NCBI GenBank assembly: GCA_029562975.1
Contig: JAKQTR010000018.1
Location: forward strand, 1-34,628
Direction of reading: 5' to 3'
DNA length: 34,628 bases
Source: Acidobacteriota bacterium
Lineage (GTDB): Bacteria > Acidobacteriota > Vicinamibacteria > Vicinamibacterales > JAKQTR01
Translations under genes and position numbers: made by a program
The notes under the pieces: model-generated
What the model was told of the DNA's origin: nothing
The model's input: the letters and a program-made list of their open reading frames with translations, nothing else
The model's database searches: none
Shown: positions 1 through 7,591 of the stretch, one piece after another
Numbering within the stretch: the stretch's first letter is position 1
Layout of the letters: each line of letters starts with the position of its first letter

Positions 1-137
1 GGCTTTTCTTCGTCTCACTGTCGGTGGCCTTTCGGGCGTGGGAGAAGGGTTTGGTTGGCGCCTCCTTTCAACCACAAACGAAAGGCCTTTTCAATTCCTA
101 TGTGCTCCGCTCGCGCGGAATTTCTGTCACATCAGGG

Positions 138-1598
138 TTAGTACGCCTTCGCGAACCAGGCGTCCGCGACCGACGGCTGCCCGCACTTCACGCAGGGCGC
201 GCCGCTCGGCTCCGCGTCCATCGGCAGCGTGCGGATCGTCGCCTGCGTCAGGCCCTTGATCTCGGCCTCGCACGCCTCGCTGCCGCACCAGGGCGACACC
301 ACGAAGCCCGGCCGCCCTTCGAGCGTCCGGGTGAACTCATCCCACGACGAGGTCCGGGTCGTGTGCTCGCGCTGGAACGCGAGTGCGCGCTCGAACAGGT
401 TCCGCTGGATGGCGTCGAGCAGCTCCTGGACGCGGCCGGCCAGGCCCGAGACCGGCGTCGGGATCTTCTCGCGGGTGTCGCGGCGCGCGAGCACGGCCTG
501 CTGCCGCTCGATGTCCTTCGGGCCCACCTCGAGCCGCAGCGGCACGCCCCGAAGCTCCCACTCCGAGAACTTCCAGCCCGGCGTGTAGGCGTCCCGGTCG
601 TCGAGCATAACGCGCACGCCGGCGGCCGTCAGCGTGTCGCGGATCTGCTGCGCGTGCGGGAGCACGGTCTCGCGCCAGTTGCCTCGCGGGATCGGCACGA
701 TGACGACCTGGTACGGAGCGATCCGGGGCGGCAGCACCAGGCCGGACTCGTCGCCGTGCACCATGATGACCGCCCCGACGAGCCGCGTCGTCATGCCCCA
801 GGACGTGCCCCAGATGTACTGCAGCGACTTGTCGCGCGCCTGGAACTGGATGTCGAATGCCTTCGCGAAGTTCTGGCCGAGGTTGTGCGACGTGCCCGCC
901 TGCAGGGCGCGCCCGTCGCCCATCAGCGCCTCGATGGAGTAGGTCCGCTCGGCGCCCGCGAACTGCTCGCTCGCCGACTTCCGGCCGGCGATGACAGGCA
1001 CGGCCAGCTCGGTCTCGACGAACTCCTTGTAGAGGCGCAGGATCATGAGCGTCTCCGCCTCCGCCTCCTCGGCGGTCTCGTGGGCGGTGTGCCCCTCCTG
1101 CCACAGGAACTCCGTCGTCCGCAGGAACAGCCGCGTCACCTTCTCCCAGCGGACGATGTTCGCCCACTGGTTGATGAGCACCGGGAGATCGCGCCAGGAC
1201 TGGATCCACTTGGCGTACATCGTGCCGATGATGGCCTCCGACGTCGGGCGGACGACCAGCGGCTCCTCGAGCTCTTCGGTGCCGCCCCTGGTGACCCACG
1301 CCACCTGCGGCGCGAACCCCTCGACGTGCTCCGCCTCCTTGACCAGCAGGCTCTTCGGGATGAACAGCGGGAAGTACGCGTTGACATGCCCGGTCGCCTT
1401 GATCCGGCTGTCGAGCCCGCGCTGGATGAACTCCCAGATCGCGTACCCGTAGGGCCGGATCACCATGCAGCCCTTGACCGGCGAATAGTCCGCCAGTTCG
1501 GCGCGGCGAACCAGGTCCGTGTACCAGCGCGAGAAGTCCTCCGACTTCGGCGTGATTTCTGTGATGAGAGGCTCTTTGCGGCCGTCCTGCTCTGCCAT
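138..1598 (-). CDS. proS: Proline--tRNA ligase, archaeal/eukaryotic-like type
   Basis: This 486-residue class II aminoacyl-tRNA synthetase charges tRNA-Pro with proline in the cytosol. Visible signatures are the class II motifs: RPTSE at about residues 117-121, the motif 2 region with RTTEFLWQEGHTAH at about 160-173, and the motif 3 region GTSWGMTTR followed by HGDESGLVLPPR. An anticodon-binding domain follows. The C-terminal part has two cysteine pairs (WCGSEAC and PCVKC), a zinc-site pattern, and the protein ends in AKAY with the terminal tyrosine typical of the short ProS type. The larger bacterial type with an editing insertion (about 570 residues) is excluded by length. The ATG start is preceded by AGGA about 8 nt upstream. 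It is the last gene of the minus-strand block, 115 nt after the small secreted protein gene, and is probably transcribed separately or by read-through. Confidence 0.97.
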   Translation of the reverse strand: MAEQDGRKEPLITEITPKSEDFSRWYTDLVRRAELADYSPVKGCMVIRPYGYAIWEFIQRGLDSRIKATGHVNAYFPLFIPKSLLVKEAEHVEGFAPQVAWVTRGGTEELEEPLVVRPTSEAIIGTMYAKWIQSWRDLPVLINQWANIVRWEKVTRLFLRTTEFLWQEGHTAHETAEEAEAETLMILRLYKEFVETELAVPVIAGRKSASEQFAGAERTYSIEALMGDGRALQAGTSHNLGQNFAKAFDIQFQARDKSLQYIWGTSWGMTTRLVGAVIMVHGDESGLVLPPRIAPYQVVIVPIPRGNWRETVLPHAQQIRDTLTAAGVRVMLDDRDAYTPGWKFSEWELRGVPLRLEVGPKDIERQQAVLARRDTREKIPTPVSGLAGRVQELLDAIQRNLFERALAFQREHTTRTSSWDEFTRTLEGRPGFVVSPWCGSEACEAEIKGLTQATIRTLPMDAEPSGAPCVKCGQPSVADAWFAKAY

Positions 1599-1713
1599 GT
1601 CCCGTATCCTACCATCGACGCGGCAGGCGCCGGTCGGCCCGCGTCGCAGCGCCAGGGCCGGCGCGGTTGCGGCGCGGGAGGCGAGAGCCCCGATCGAGCG
1701 CGAAGCGGGCCCG

Positions 1714-2331
1714 TTACCGGAGCCAGCCGGGCGGGACGTTGGCGCGGCGGGCTTCTTCCTCGATGTCGGCGATCTTCTGCTCCAGCTTTTCCTGCTCGAG
1801 CTTCATGCGCGCCAGCTCCTCGATCGTCCGCTGCCGCTCCTCGCCGATCCTGGCGCGCTGGAAGGGATCGTCACGCGCGTAGAAGTCGGTGGTGAGGGCG
1901 TTGATGCGGCTCTGCACGGCCTCCATCAGGAAGCGGTTTCGATCGCGCTGCTGGATCGCGTCCGTCATGCGCCGGCGCCAGTGCTCCTGGTCCTTCGTGG
2001 GATCGGGCGGCGGCGGCGCCTGCTCCGGAGCACCCGTCTCGGGCGGCGCACCAGCTTCGGGCGGCGCGCCAGTTTCGGGCGGCGCGCCAGCCTCTGGAAC
2101 ATCGGGCTGGCCGGCCTCGCCGGCCGCCCTGGCCGGCACGGCGGGAACGGGCTTGAGGTGGTCGTTCGTGATCACGGTGACCGGCCCGGTGATGGTCTTC
2201 CGGCGCTCGGCTTGCTTCCGGGCCACTTCGCCGAGCGACTGGGCGAAGGCCGGCACGGAGGCGCAGCAGACGGCCACCGCCAGCACTCCAGCGGCCGCGG
2301 CACGGGCAACGAGCGTGTTCGTCCTGGTCAC
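1714..2331 (-). CDS. Secreted hypothetical protein with proline-rich repeats and a coiled coil
   Basis: I do not recognise the family. The GTG at 2331 is preferred over an upstream ATG at 2370 because AAGGGGG lies 6 nt before it and the protein then opens with a clean signal peptide (hydrophobic core AAAAGVLAVAVC, cleavage after AFA near residue 30). The 205-residue product then shows a short segment containing VARKQAERR, a proline-rich linker with near-identical APPETG/APPEAG hexapeptides, and a charged C-terminal half (about residues 130-195) rich in E, R, L and Q that should form a coiled coil. It ends PPGWLR. It lies between pilX and proS on the same strand, so it may belong to the pilus block as a periplasmic accessory protein, but nothing in the sequence proves that. 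Confidence 0.8.
   Translation of the reverse strand: MTRTNTLVARAAAAGVLAVAVCCASVPAFAQSLGEVARKQAERRKTITGPVTVITNDHLKPVPAVPARAAGEAGQPDVPEAGAPPETGAPPEAGAPPETGAPEQAPPPPDPTKDQEHWRRRMTDAIQQRDRNRFLMEAVQSRINALTTDFYARDDPFQRARIGEERQRTIEELARMKLEQEKLEQKIADIEEEARRANVPPGWLR
2033..2095 (-). repeat. 18-bp tandem repeat coding APPETG/APPEAG
   Basis: About three and a half copies of an 18-bp unit (core GGGCGGCGCGCCAG on the plus strand) lie in frame inside the secreted hypothetical gene. They encode alternating APPETG and APPEAG. Copies differ by one or two bases, which suggests recent slippage expansion of a linker. Confidence 0.75.
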
Positions 2332-2442
2332 CAGCCACCCCCTTGGCTGCCGGCGCACTCCCCGGTCCATCGTCGTATCGGCAGCCGCCCCTCATGACTA
2401 TAGCCCCGGCGAGGCGGTTTCGGTAGGGCCTCGGCGGACCCG

Positions 2443-2460
2443 GTCAGTGGAGTCAGTGGA
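2443..2460. repeat. Tandem 9-mer at the end of pilX
   Basis: GTCAGTGGA occurs twice head to tail (2443-2451 and 2452-2460) and overlaps the pilX stop codon. It is a small duplication of the same style as the microrepeats found after pilD. Confidence 0.6.
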
Positions 2461-3229
2461 ACGCGTGCCACGCCGCCAGTCGGGCGCCAGGCCCGCACGC
2501 GGGGCCCGGCCGCGTCACAACGCCTACCACCGCCGCATGCCCAAGGCGCGGCGCGAACGCCTCGGCCCTGACCGCGACGGTGCACGCGCCGGGCGGGCGG
2601 GGTCCCGTCGACCCCGGCGGGGTGTCGTGGAGCGGGTCGCCGTCCGCCTCGGCCGGGTCATCCGCCGTCCACGCCACGATGTCAATGGGAGGCAGGCCGG
2701 CGCCTGCCTCGATCACCTGGTCGAGACGCGCGCTCCCGAACACGCGCCACCGCGGGTTGTTCGGGCCCCACGGACGGCCCACGGCGAACGCCGCCGCCTC
2801 CGGGTCCGTGCACGCGGCAGCGTGGCCGCACGTCGCGAGGTTCGTCAGGTCCTGCAAGCCGGCGCGCGAGCCGTCCGGCAGCTCGACGCTGACAGCCGCC
2901 CGGCCGAGGACGCCCGAGGCCAGTCCTCCTCCGAGGACGGCGTCCCAGTCTCCCGCGGCCCCGAGCTCGTGCGCGGCAGCCGCCAGACCGGCCTCGGCGG
3001 CCAGGCGGGCGGACCACGACGTCTCGTAACTCGCCGCAGCCAGCGGCTCGAAGCTCGTGGTCAGGGCCAGCCCGAGCCCAATCGCCGCAACGAGCGCCAT
3101 GACAGCCAGCGCCGCGACGAGCGCGACGCCCCGCTCTCCCCGCAGGCCGCATCTCCCGCCTCGCCGCGGTCCGGCCGGCGTCCGGCCCTGCCGCTCACCG
3201 GCCGCCGTTTCGAATCGCCACGTCGACAT
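2453..3229 (-). CDS. pilX: PilX-like minor pilin / pilus assembly protein
   Basis: This 258-residue protein has a class III prepilin leader ending in GERG, with predicted cleavage after Gly34. A hydrophobic helix follows (VALVAALAVMALVAAIGLGLALTT). The +5 position is Ala rather than Glu, as is usual for the PilX/GspK branch of minor pilins. The rest has alanine-rich helices and four cysteines (NLATCGHAAACTD, ACTVAV, GPACGPG). The 34-residue leader is long and the ATG lies inside the end of pilW (35-nt overlap), so a later non-ATG start is possible. Position after pilV and pilW supports a role in the pseudopilus or initiation complex at the inner membrane. The family call rests on the N-terminal pattern and context; the C-terminal domain is not recognisable by eye. 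Confidence 0.75.
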   Translation of the reverse strand: MSTWRFETAAGERQGRTPAGPRRGGRCGLRGERGVALVAALAVMALVAAIGLGLALTTSFEPLAAASYETSWSARLAAEAGLAAAAHELGAAGDWDAVLGGGLASGVLGRAAVSVELPDGSRAGLQDLTNLATCGHAAACTDPEAAAFAVGRPWGPNNPRWRVFGSARLDQVIEAGAGLPPIDIVAWTADDPAEADGDPLHDTPPGSTGPRPPGACTVAVRAEAFAPRLGHAAVVGVVTRPGPACGPGARLAAWHAFH

Positions 3230-4370
3230 GGGCCTCCAGGTCCGGCACGAGCCGCGCGCTCTCCCGCGACGTGCCGGGCCGGCTGAACAACTGCGAGCTC
3301 AGGCCGCGGACCGAGGACGACTGCGCCTCGATCCGGAGGACGACGCGGACGAGCCGGACGCGCAGCAGGTCCGCATCGTAGCGGTTGGGCGCCCCCGCGT
3401 CGGGGCACCAGGGACCGTCGGCGAACAGGGCCGGCGGCAGCCTCGCGAGGCCGAGACGCTCGGCGGGCAGCGAGGCCACGCGCGCCACCGGCTCGCCGCC
3501 GGCGCGGGAGAAGAGGCAGTTTTCGCCGGCGGCCCAGGCATCGAGCGGATCGTCCAGGCCCGCCTGGGGCGGCAGCGGCCCGTAGGTCGTCCGTCGGAGG
3601 TTCGCGTCGGCGTCGTCAAGGACGAGCGGTGCCCCGGCAACCCCGAAGTACTCCAGCCGCAAGGCCGCGACGTGATCCACCACCGGCAGGTCCGACGACG
3701 GGCCCGTCGCGCGGCGGAGCACAGGAACGTTCGTGGCAGCCTCGACGCGGAGGCTGTAGGCGGCGGCCTCGACCTCGGCGACGGTCGCGCCGGCCTTGTA
3801 CGGGCGGGACAGCGACGAACCGGCGTGCTCGACGAGCGCGCCGTCGGCCGAGACCGCCGAGACAGTGAGGATGTCCCACGCGCCCGTGCCGTCCTCGACA
3901 AGGACCTGCGAGCCGGCGCGGACGCGGCAGGGCGGAGCCGACAACGCGCAGGCCGACAGCGGCGCCAGCCGGAGGGGCCCCGCCGGGTCGGTGAGCGCCT
4001 CTGCCAGGGCCGCCTGCGGCGCGCCGAGCGCCACGGTGAGCGTCGTGATCGCCTCGCTGCCGGCGCAGCCGCCGGGTACGGCGGCGAGCGGCCCTCCCGC
4101 GAGGCGGCACGGCAGCACTGCGGGCCACGCCGGCGCACCGCGGGTCGCGCTCTCGAGGACCGGCGAGGCGCCAGCCCCGCGGATGCTGTCGGCCAGCGTC
4201 TGCACGGCGACCCGGAGGCGCTGCTGGGCGTCAACGGCCTCCGGCAGGGCGTGGAACGCCGCGGCCGAGGGGAGGAGCAGCAGCACGGCCAGCCCCAGGG
4301 CCGCCAGCGTGACCGCCGCCGCCACCAGCAGCTCGACCAGCGTGAACCCGGCTGCCCGGCGCGCCGTCAC
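3195..4370 (-). CDS. pilW: PilW-like minor pilin
   Basis: This 391-residue minor pilin starts at GTG 4370, where the GTGA overlaps the pilV stop. That overlap and the short leader (VTARRAAG, cleavage before FTLVELLV, Glu at +5) favour this start over an ATG 54 nt upstream. A single N-terminal hydrophobic helix is followed by a large periplasmic domain with several cysteines. The length fits PilW proteins, which are longer than major pilins. It would be processed by the PilD encoded upstream and act with PilV and PilX in priming pilus assembly. The gene overlaps pilX by 35 nt. The product could alternatively be described as a GspJ-like pseudopilin, but no type II secretion genes are present in the window. 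Confidence 0.82.
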   Translation of the reverse strand: MTARRAAGFTLVELLVAAAVTLAALGLAVLLLLPSAAAFHALPEAVDAQQRLRVAVQTLADSIRGAGASPVLESATRGAPAWPAVLPCRLAGGPLAAVPGGCAGSEAITTLTVALGAPQAALAEALTDPAGPLRLAPLSACALSAPPCRVRAGSQVLVEDGTGAWDILTVSAVSADGALVEHAGSSLSRPYKAGATVAEVEAAAYSLRVEAATNVPVLRRATGPSSDLPVVDHVAALRLEYFGVAGAPLVLDDADANLRRTTYGPLPPQAGLDDPLDAWAAGENCLFSRAGGEPVARVASLPAERLGLARLPPALFADGPWCPDAGAPNRYDADLLRVRLVRVVLRIEAQSSSVRGLSSQLFSRPGTSRESARLVPDLEAHVDVAIRNGGR

Positions 4371-4822
4371 CACGCCAGCCTCGACCGGATGCTGGCGAAA
4401 CGCACGCCGGCAGCCGCCTCGCACGGTCCCGCCGCCCCCGCCCCGCGGCAGGCGGCGACGGCGACCTGGATCGCCAGCAGGTCCGGATCTGCGCGCACCG
4501 GCGCAACCGACCAGCGGCGGACGAACACCCGGTTGGCTCCCGTGGCGACGGCGCCGCGCGCGTCGAGGTACTCCACGAAGCCCGGCACGTCGGCCGTCAG
4601 CGTGCCGCCCGGCGAGACGGCCAGCAGGCGCACGTCCCGGCAGAGCCCCTCGATCTTCTCGAGGGCGCAGACGGCTTCAATCGATCGTTCCCGCGCCAGC
4701 GTCGCGGCGCGGATGGCGGAATGAGCGAGCCCGGCCAGCGCCGTCACCGCACCGGCCAGCAGGCCGATCGCGATGACGGCTTCGACGAGCGTCGTGCCGG
4801 ACTGGCAGCCGATGCGCTTCAT
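4367..4822 (-). CDS. pilV: PilV-like minor pilin
   Basis: This minor pilin of about 151 residues starts at ATG 4822 (MKRIGCQSG, cleavage before TTLVEAVIAIGLL, Glu at +5). A GTG at 4843 gives a 7-residue longer leader but overlaps the sigma-54-like element. The short length, leader and hydrophobic helix match PilV/GspI-type minor pilins. It has several cysteines (for example ALEKIEGLCRD and ACRGAGAAGPC), so disulfides are likely. Its TGA overlaps the GTG of pilW by four bases, indicating translational coupling. It heads the minor pilin group, separated from pilD by 236 nt of microrepeat-bearing intergenic DNA. Confidence 0.8.
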   Translation of the reverse strand: MKRIGCQSGTTLVEAVIAIGLLAGAVTALAGLAHSAIRAATLARERSIEAVCALEKIEGLCRDVRLLAVSPGGTLTADVPGFVEYLDARGAVATGANRVFVRRWSVAPVRADPDLLAIQVAVAACRGAGAAGPCEAAAGVRFASIRSRLAW

Positions 4823-4836
4823 GCCCGGGTGCCGGA

Positions 4837-4851
4837 GCAACACCGGTGCCG
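4837..4851 (-). promoter_or_regulatory. Possible sigma-54 promoter of the minor pilin operon
   Basis: On the minus strand the sequence reads CGGCAC-N5-TTGC, followed by T. It keeps the GG at -24 and GC at -12 with exact spacing and differs from the TGGCAC-N5-TTGC consensus only at the first base. The predicted start of transcription, near 4825, is only a few bases before the pilV ATG at 4822, so the transcript would be nearly leaderless. That is unusual and lowers confidence. Confidence 0.4.
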
Positions 4852-4972
4852 AAAACGCTCGACTCGAAGCGGCTGGTTTCCGGGGCGATTACCGGCGGTT
4901 CGCTAAAGGGCGTGTCGGGCGTCGCAGAACCTGCACTGCGGTCCGCGTCCCAGCGCGGCAGTATCTGCGCTC

Positions 4973-5008
4973 TACCTCCTTTACCTCCTTTACCTCCTTT
5001 ACCTCCTG
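4973..5008. repeat. Four tandem 9-mers (TACCTCCTT)
   Basis: Four head-to-tail copies of TACCTCCTT (the last ends in G). In the direction of transcription this reads AGGAGGTA repeated, so each unit looks like a strong Shine-Dalgarno sequence, yet no start codon follows at normal spacing. It lies between pilD and pilV. Confidence 0.9.
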
Positions 5009-5023
5009 TCTCCTTCTCTCATT

Positions 5024-5058
5024 CTGACTCCTGACTTCTGACTTCTGGCTTCTGGGCT
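5024..5058. repeat. Five tandem 7-mers (CTGACTT)
   Basis: Five exact-length heptamers (CTGACTC, CTGACTT twice, CTGGCTT, CTGGGCT) run without gaps up to the pilD stop codon at 5059. Degenerate heptamer arrays of this kind recur between genes in some acidobacterial genomes (recollection, not checked). Confidence 0.85.
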
Positions 5059-5826
5059 CTATCGATAGAACCCCACGTACCACCGCACGATCGGCTCCCC
5101 GCAGGCGGCGGCGAACATGGCGGCAACGGCCAGGAACGTGCCGAACGGCAGCGCGTGCCTGAGCGTGCCGCCTCTGATCGCGATGAGGCCGAGGCCGACG
5201 ATCGCGCCGAGCACGGAGGCGACGGTGAGCGTCAGCAGCACCAGCTGCCAGCCGAGGAAGGCGCCGATGAGCGCGAGCATCTTCACGTCGCCCATGCCGA
5301 GGCCTTCGATCTTCCGAAGCCGGAAGTAGGCCTCGGCCACGCCGAGCGGGATGAGCCCGCCGATGGCGAGGCCGACGAGCGACGACAGCCAGCCCGGCGG
5401 CGCCAGGAAGCTCAGGAGGAACCCGGCGGCGGTGCCGTAAACGGTGATGACGTTCGGGAGGATCCGGTGGTGCAGGTCGATGAAGAAGAGCACGATCAGG
5501 GCGCACCCCAGCAGCAGCCGCGAGACGAGCAGCGAGCTCACCCCGTACTGCCACGCCGCCCAGACGAACATCGCGGCCGTGAAGGCCTCGACCAGCGGAT
5601 ACACGGCCGGGATCCGCGCGCGGCACGTGCGGCAGCGCCCTCGAAGCGCGATCCAGGCGGCAACGGGGACGTTCTCGAACCAGCTGAGTTTCCGGCCGCA
5701 CGCCATGCAGTGCGAGGCGGGGACGAGGAGCGACTGCTCGAGGGGGAGCCGGTAGATGCAGACGTTCAGGAAGCTCCCGACGCACGCGCCGAGCAGGCCT
5801 GCGAGGACGAGTCCGGCGGTGGTCAC
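5059..5826 (-). CDS. pilD: Prepilin peptidase / N-methyltransferase
   Basis: This 255-residue polytopic inner-membrane aspartic protease removes type IV prepilin leaders and methylates the new N terminus. The N-terminal domain has the GSFLNVCIYRLP motif and two CxxC pairs (C40/C43, C65/C68), the zinc site of bifunctional PilD enzymes. The catalytic aspartates are visible in FFIDLHH (D117) and GMGDVKM (D180). About seven further hydrophobic segments are present. The start is GTG 5826, whose GTGA overlaps the stop of the TPR gene. Substrates encoded nearby are PilA, PilV, PilW and PilX. Placement at the end of the ABC transporter-TPR group matches the position of pilD after pilGHI in Myxococcus. 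Confidence 0.96.
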   Translation of the reverse strand: MTTAGLVLAGLLGACVGSFLNVCIYRLPLEQSLLVPASHCMACGRKLSWFENVPVAAWIALRGRCRTCRARIPAVYPLVEAFTAAMFVWAAWQYGVSSLLVSRLLLGCALIVLFFIDLHHRILPNVITVYGTAAGFLLSFLAPPGWLSSLVGLAIGGLIPLGVAEAYFRLRKIEGLGMGDVKMLALIGAFLGWQLVLLTLTVASVLGAIVGLGLIAIRGGTLRHALPFGTFLAVAAMFAAACGEPIVRWYVGFYR

Positions 5827-6773
5827 GGCGCCTGGCCTGCCCTCCCCTGCTGACCGGCGAGCGCCGGCGGCAGGGGCGAAAGCGACGACCCGGGCGACAG
5901 CCGGACGCCTCCCGGGGCCGTCGCATCAAGCTCAAAGGGCGTCCCTGAGGAATCGAGCGGGACACCGCGCAGGCCGAACGGCGCGAGCTCCCGCCAGGAG
6001 TACGGGGGCCTGCCGCGCGCCTCGGTGTGCCGGCGGACGAGCGCGGCGAGGGCGTCCATCTGGTCCAGCGCGTCGAGCTGCGCGAGCCGCAGCCTGGCGT
6101 TCGACTTCACCCAGTCGTTGTCCGCGCTCTCGTAGAGCTGCTGCCACAGATGGCGCGACGAGCGCCGGTCGCCGCCCTGGGCCAGCGTCGTGGCGGCCAT
6201 GGACGTGAGCCACCACGGCGCGCCGTCGATGCGCGAGGCGCGCTCGAACCACTCCGCGGCTGCCCTGTAGTCCCCTCGCCACCAGTAGTGGACGAATCCC
6301 GCGTCGTGCGCGTACTGCCACTTCTTCGGATCGGCGGCCAGCCCGCGCTCCAGCAGGGCAATGGCCTGGTCCGTGCGGCCGGGCCCGTTCGGGTAGGGCT
6401 CGGACAGGAAGATCGACCCGAACCGGTACGCGATGGAGAAATGCGGGTCGAGCGTCGTCGTCAGGTCGAGCAGCGGGTAGAGCAGGCCGTAGGACTTGTC
6501 GGCCCCGGCCTTCGCCCGCCTCGTGCTGCCGAAGTGCTGGATCGAGCGGATCCAGTAGACGTCGGCGAGGATCGCGTCGAACCCGAGCGCCAGGCGCGGC
6601 GCGGCGGCCCCGCCCGCGAGGTACAGCACGTCGTCGGCCACCGGCGGCAGGGCGTGGCGGGCGTCCCGGAACGCGCCGAGCGAGACCGCGCCGGCCCAGC
6701 AGGCGAGCGCCGCCCCGAGCAGGATCGGCGCGCGCACCCGCGCCAGGCGATCGTCCGTGCCGCCGCCCGCCAT
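5823..6773 (-). CDS. Membrane-anchored TPR protein of the pilus ABC transporter operon
   Basis: This 316-residue protein starts at ATG 6773, two bases after the stop of the permease gene; the longer open frame upstream overlaps the permease and is a shadow. One N-terminal membrane segment (ILLGAALACWAGAVSLG, about residues 16-33) is followed by helical repeats of TPR type (about 60-240), including LLERGLAADPKKWQYAHDAG and AAEWFERASRIDGA. A proline- and glycine-rich tail follows. It would face the periplasm. By position it occupies the place of pilG in the Myxococcus order pilA-pilGHI-pilD, but I cannot show homology from sequence alone, so no symbol is given. The stop overlaps the pilD GTG. 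Confidence 0.8.
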   Translation of the reverse strand: MAGGGTDDRLARVRAPILLGAALACWAGAVSLGAFRDARHALPPVADDVLYLAGGAAAPRLALGFDAILADVYWIRSIQHFGSTRRAKAGADKSYGLLYPLLDLTTTLDPHFSIAYRFGSIFLSEPYPNGPGRTDQAIALLERGLAADPKKWQYAHDAGFVHYWWRGDYRAAAEWFERASRIDGAPWWLTSMAATTLAQGGDRRSSRHLWQQLYESADNDWVKSNARLRLAQLDALDQMDALAALVRRHTEARGRPPYSWRELAPFGLRGVPLDSSGTPFELDATAPGGVRLSPGSSLSPLPPALAGQQGRAGQAP

Positions 6774-6775
6774 GG

Positions 6776-7591
6776 CTACTTGAAGTCCCGGCGCTGGAAG
6801 ATCACGACGGCGAGCGCCAGCATCGCCGCGATGTACAGGAGGCCGTAGCCCGCCGTGAGCGCGCAGTACAGGTTCGGCACCTCGCGGCCGTGCACCGCCG
6901 CGAGCTTCACGTCGAAGGGCGCCAGGTTCGGGAGCAGGTAGTAGAGCGCCTTGCCGAGCCATCCGGCCGCCGGCGACTGCACGACGTCCTCGAAGTGCGC
7001 CAGGTCCTCGTTGAAGTGGCCGACGACGTAGAGGCCGAACGTGAAGGCGGCGGACATCAGCGGGCCCGCGAACGTGGAGAAGAAGAGCGCCACCGAGGTG
7101 ACGACCAGCAACTGCGCGTAGAGCAGGCCGAACGCCTTCAGCAGGCGCGGATCGAGCACGGGCGCCTCGACGCCGCCGGCGCGGCCGATCTCCGGCCGAA
7201 GCCAGCTCATCAGCGCGAGCACCGCGTACAGCGCCGCCGCCATCACGGCGATGTTGACCAGCAGCGTGAGCGCCAGGCCGAGGAACTTGCCGAGGATGAA
7301 CTCGTGGCGGCGGACGGGCTTGACGAGCAGGTTGTAGACGCTGCGGCGATCGACTTCCTTCCAGACCAGGCCGACGCCGATGAACACCGCGATGAACAGC
7401 CCGAAGAGCGACGAGGCCGCCAGGCCGAGGTCCTTGATGATCTTGATGTCCTGCCCGGCCGTGAGCTGGCCGACCAGGTACGACCCGCCGATGAGGAGCA
7501 CCGCGAAGAGCACCAGGTTGTACAGGACCTTGTCCCGCACGGACTCCTTGAACACGTGGTACGCGACGAGGCCGACGACGCGCGCCATCAT
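6776..7591 (-). CDS. pilI: ABC-2 type permease of the pilus locus (PilI-like)
   Basis: This 271-residue integral membrane protein has about six hydrophobic segments (for example LYNLVLFAVLLIGGSYLVG, LFGLFIAVFIGVGLVW, LLVNIAVMAAALYAVLAL and the C-terminal LLYIAAMLALAVVIF). The first ATG (7591) overlaps the ATPase stop as ATGA. The segment VDRRSVYNLLVKPVRRHEFILGK is typical of ABC-2 permeases, which contact the ATPase there. With the ATPase encoded just upstream it forms an ABC exporter. In M. xanthus the transporter encoded between pilA and pilD (pilGHI) is needed for pilus assembly. The symbol reflects that synteny and is less certain than the transporter call. Confidence 0.8.
   Translation of the reverse strand: MMARVVGLVAYHVFKESVRDKVLYNLVLFAVLLIGGSYLVGQLTAGQDIKIIKDLGLAASSLFGLFIAVFIGVGLVWKEVDRRSVYNLLVKPVRRHEFILGKFLGLALTLLVNIAVMAAALYAVLALMSWLRPEIGRAGGVEAPVLDPRLLKAFGLLYAQLLVVTSVALFFSTFAGPLMSAAFTFGLYVVGHFNEDLAHFEDVVQSPAAGWLGKALYYLLPNLAPFDVKLAAVHGREVPNLYCALTAGYGLLYIAAMLALAVVIFQRRDFK

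Noticed and set aside
26-87. Inverted repeat GGCCTTTCG (26-34) and CGAAAGGCC (79-87)
   Set aside because: Arms are only 9 bp and separated by 44 nt at the window edge, after the proS stop. Could be an element end, but nothing else supports it.
106-119. Short hairpin TCCGC-TCGC-GCGGA after proS as a terminator
   Set aside because: The stem is 5 bp and no T tract follows in the direction of proS transcription.
24-1895. Long plus-strand open frame (623 codons) across proS
   Set aside because: Antisense to a clear proS. Its translation is Arg/Ala/Leu-rich low complexity with no domain, as expected for shadows in GC-rich DNA.
4973-5058. Tandem microrepeats as a CRISPR array
   Set aside because: Units are 7 and 9 bp and directly adjoining, with no spacers and no cas genes.
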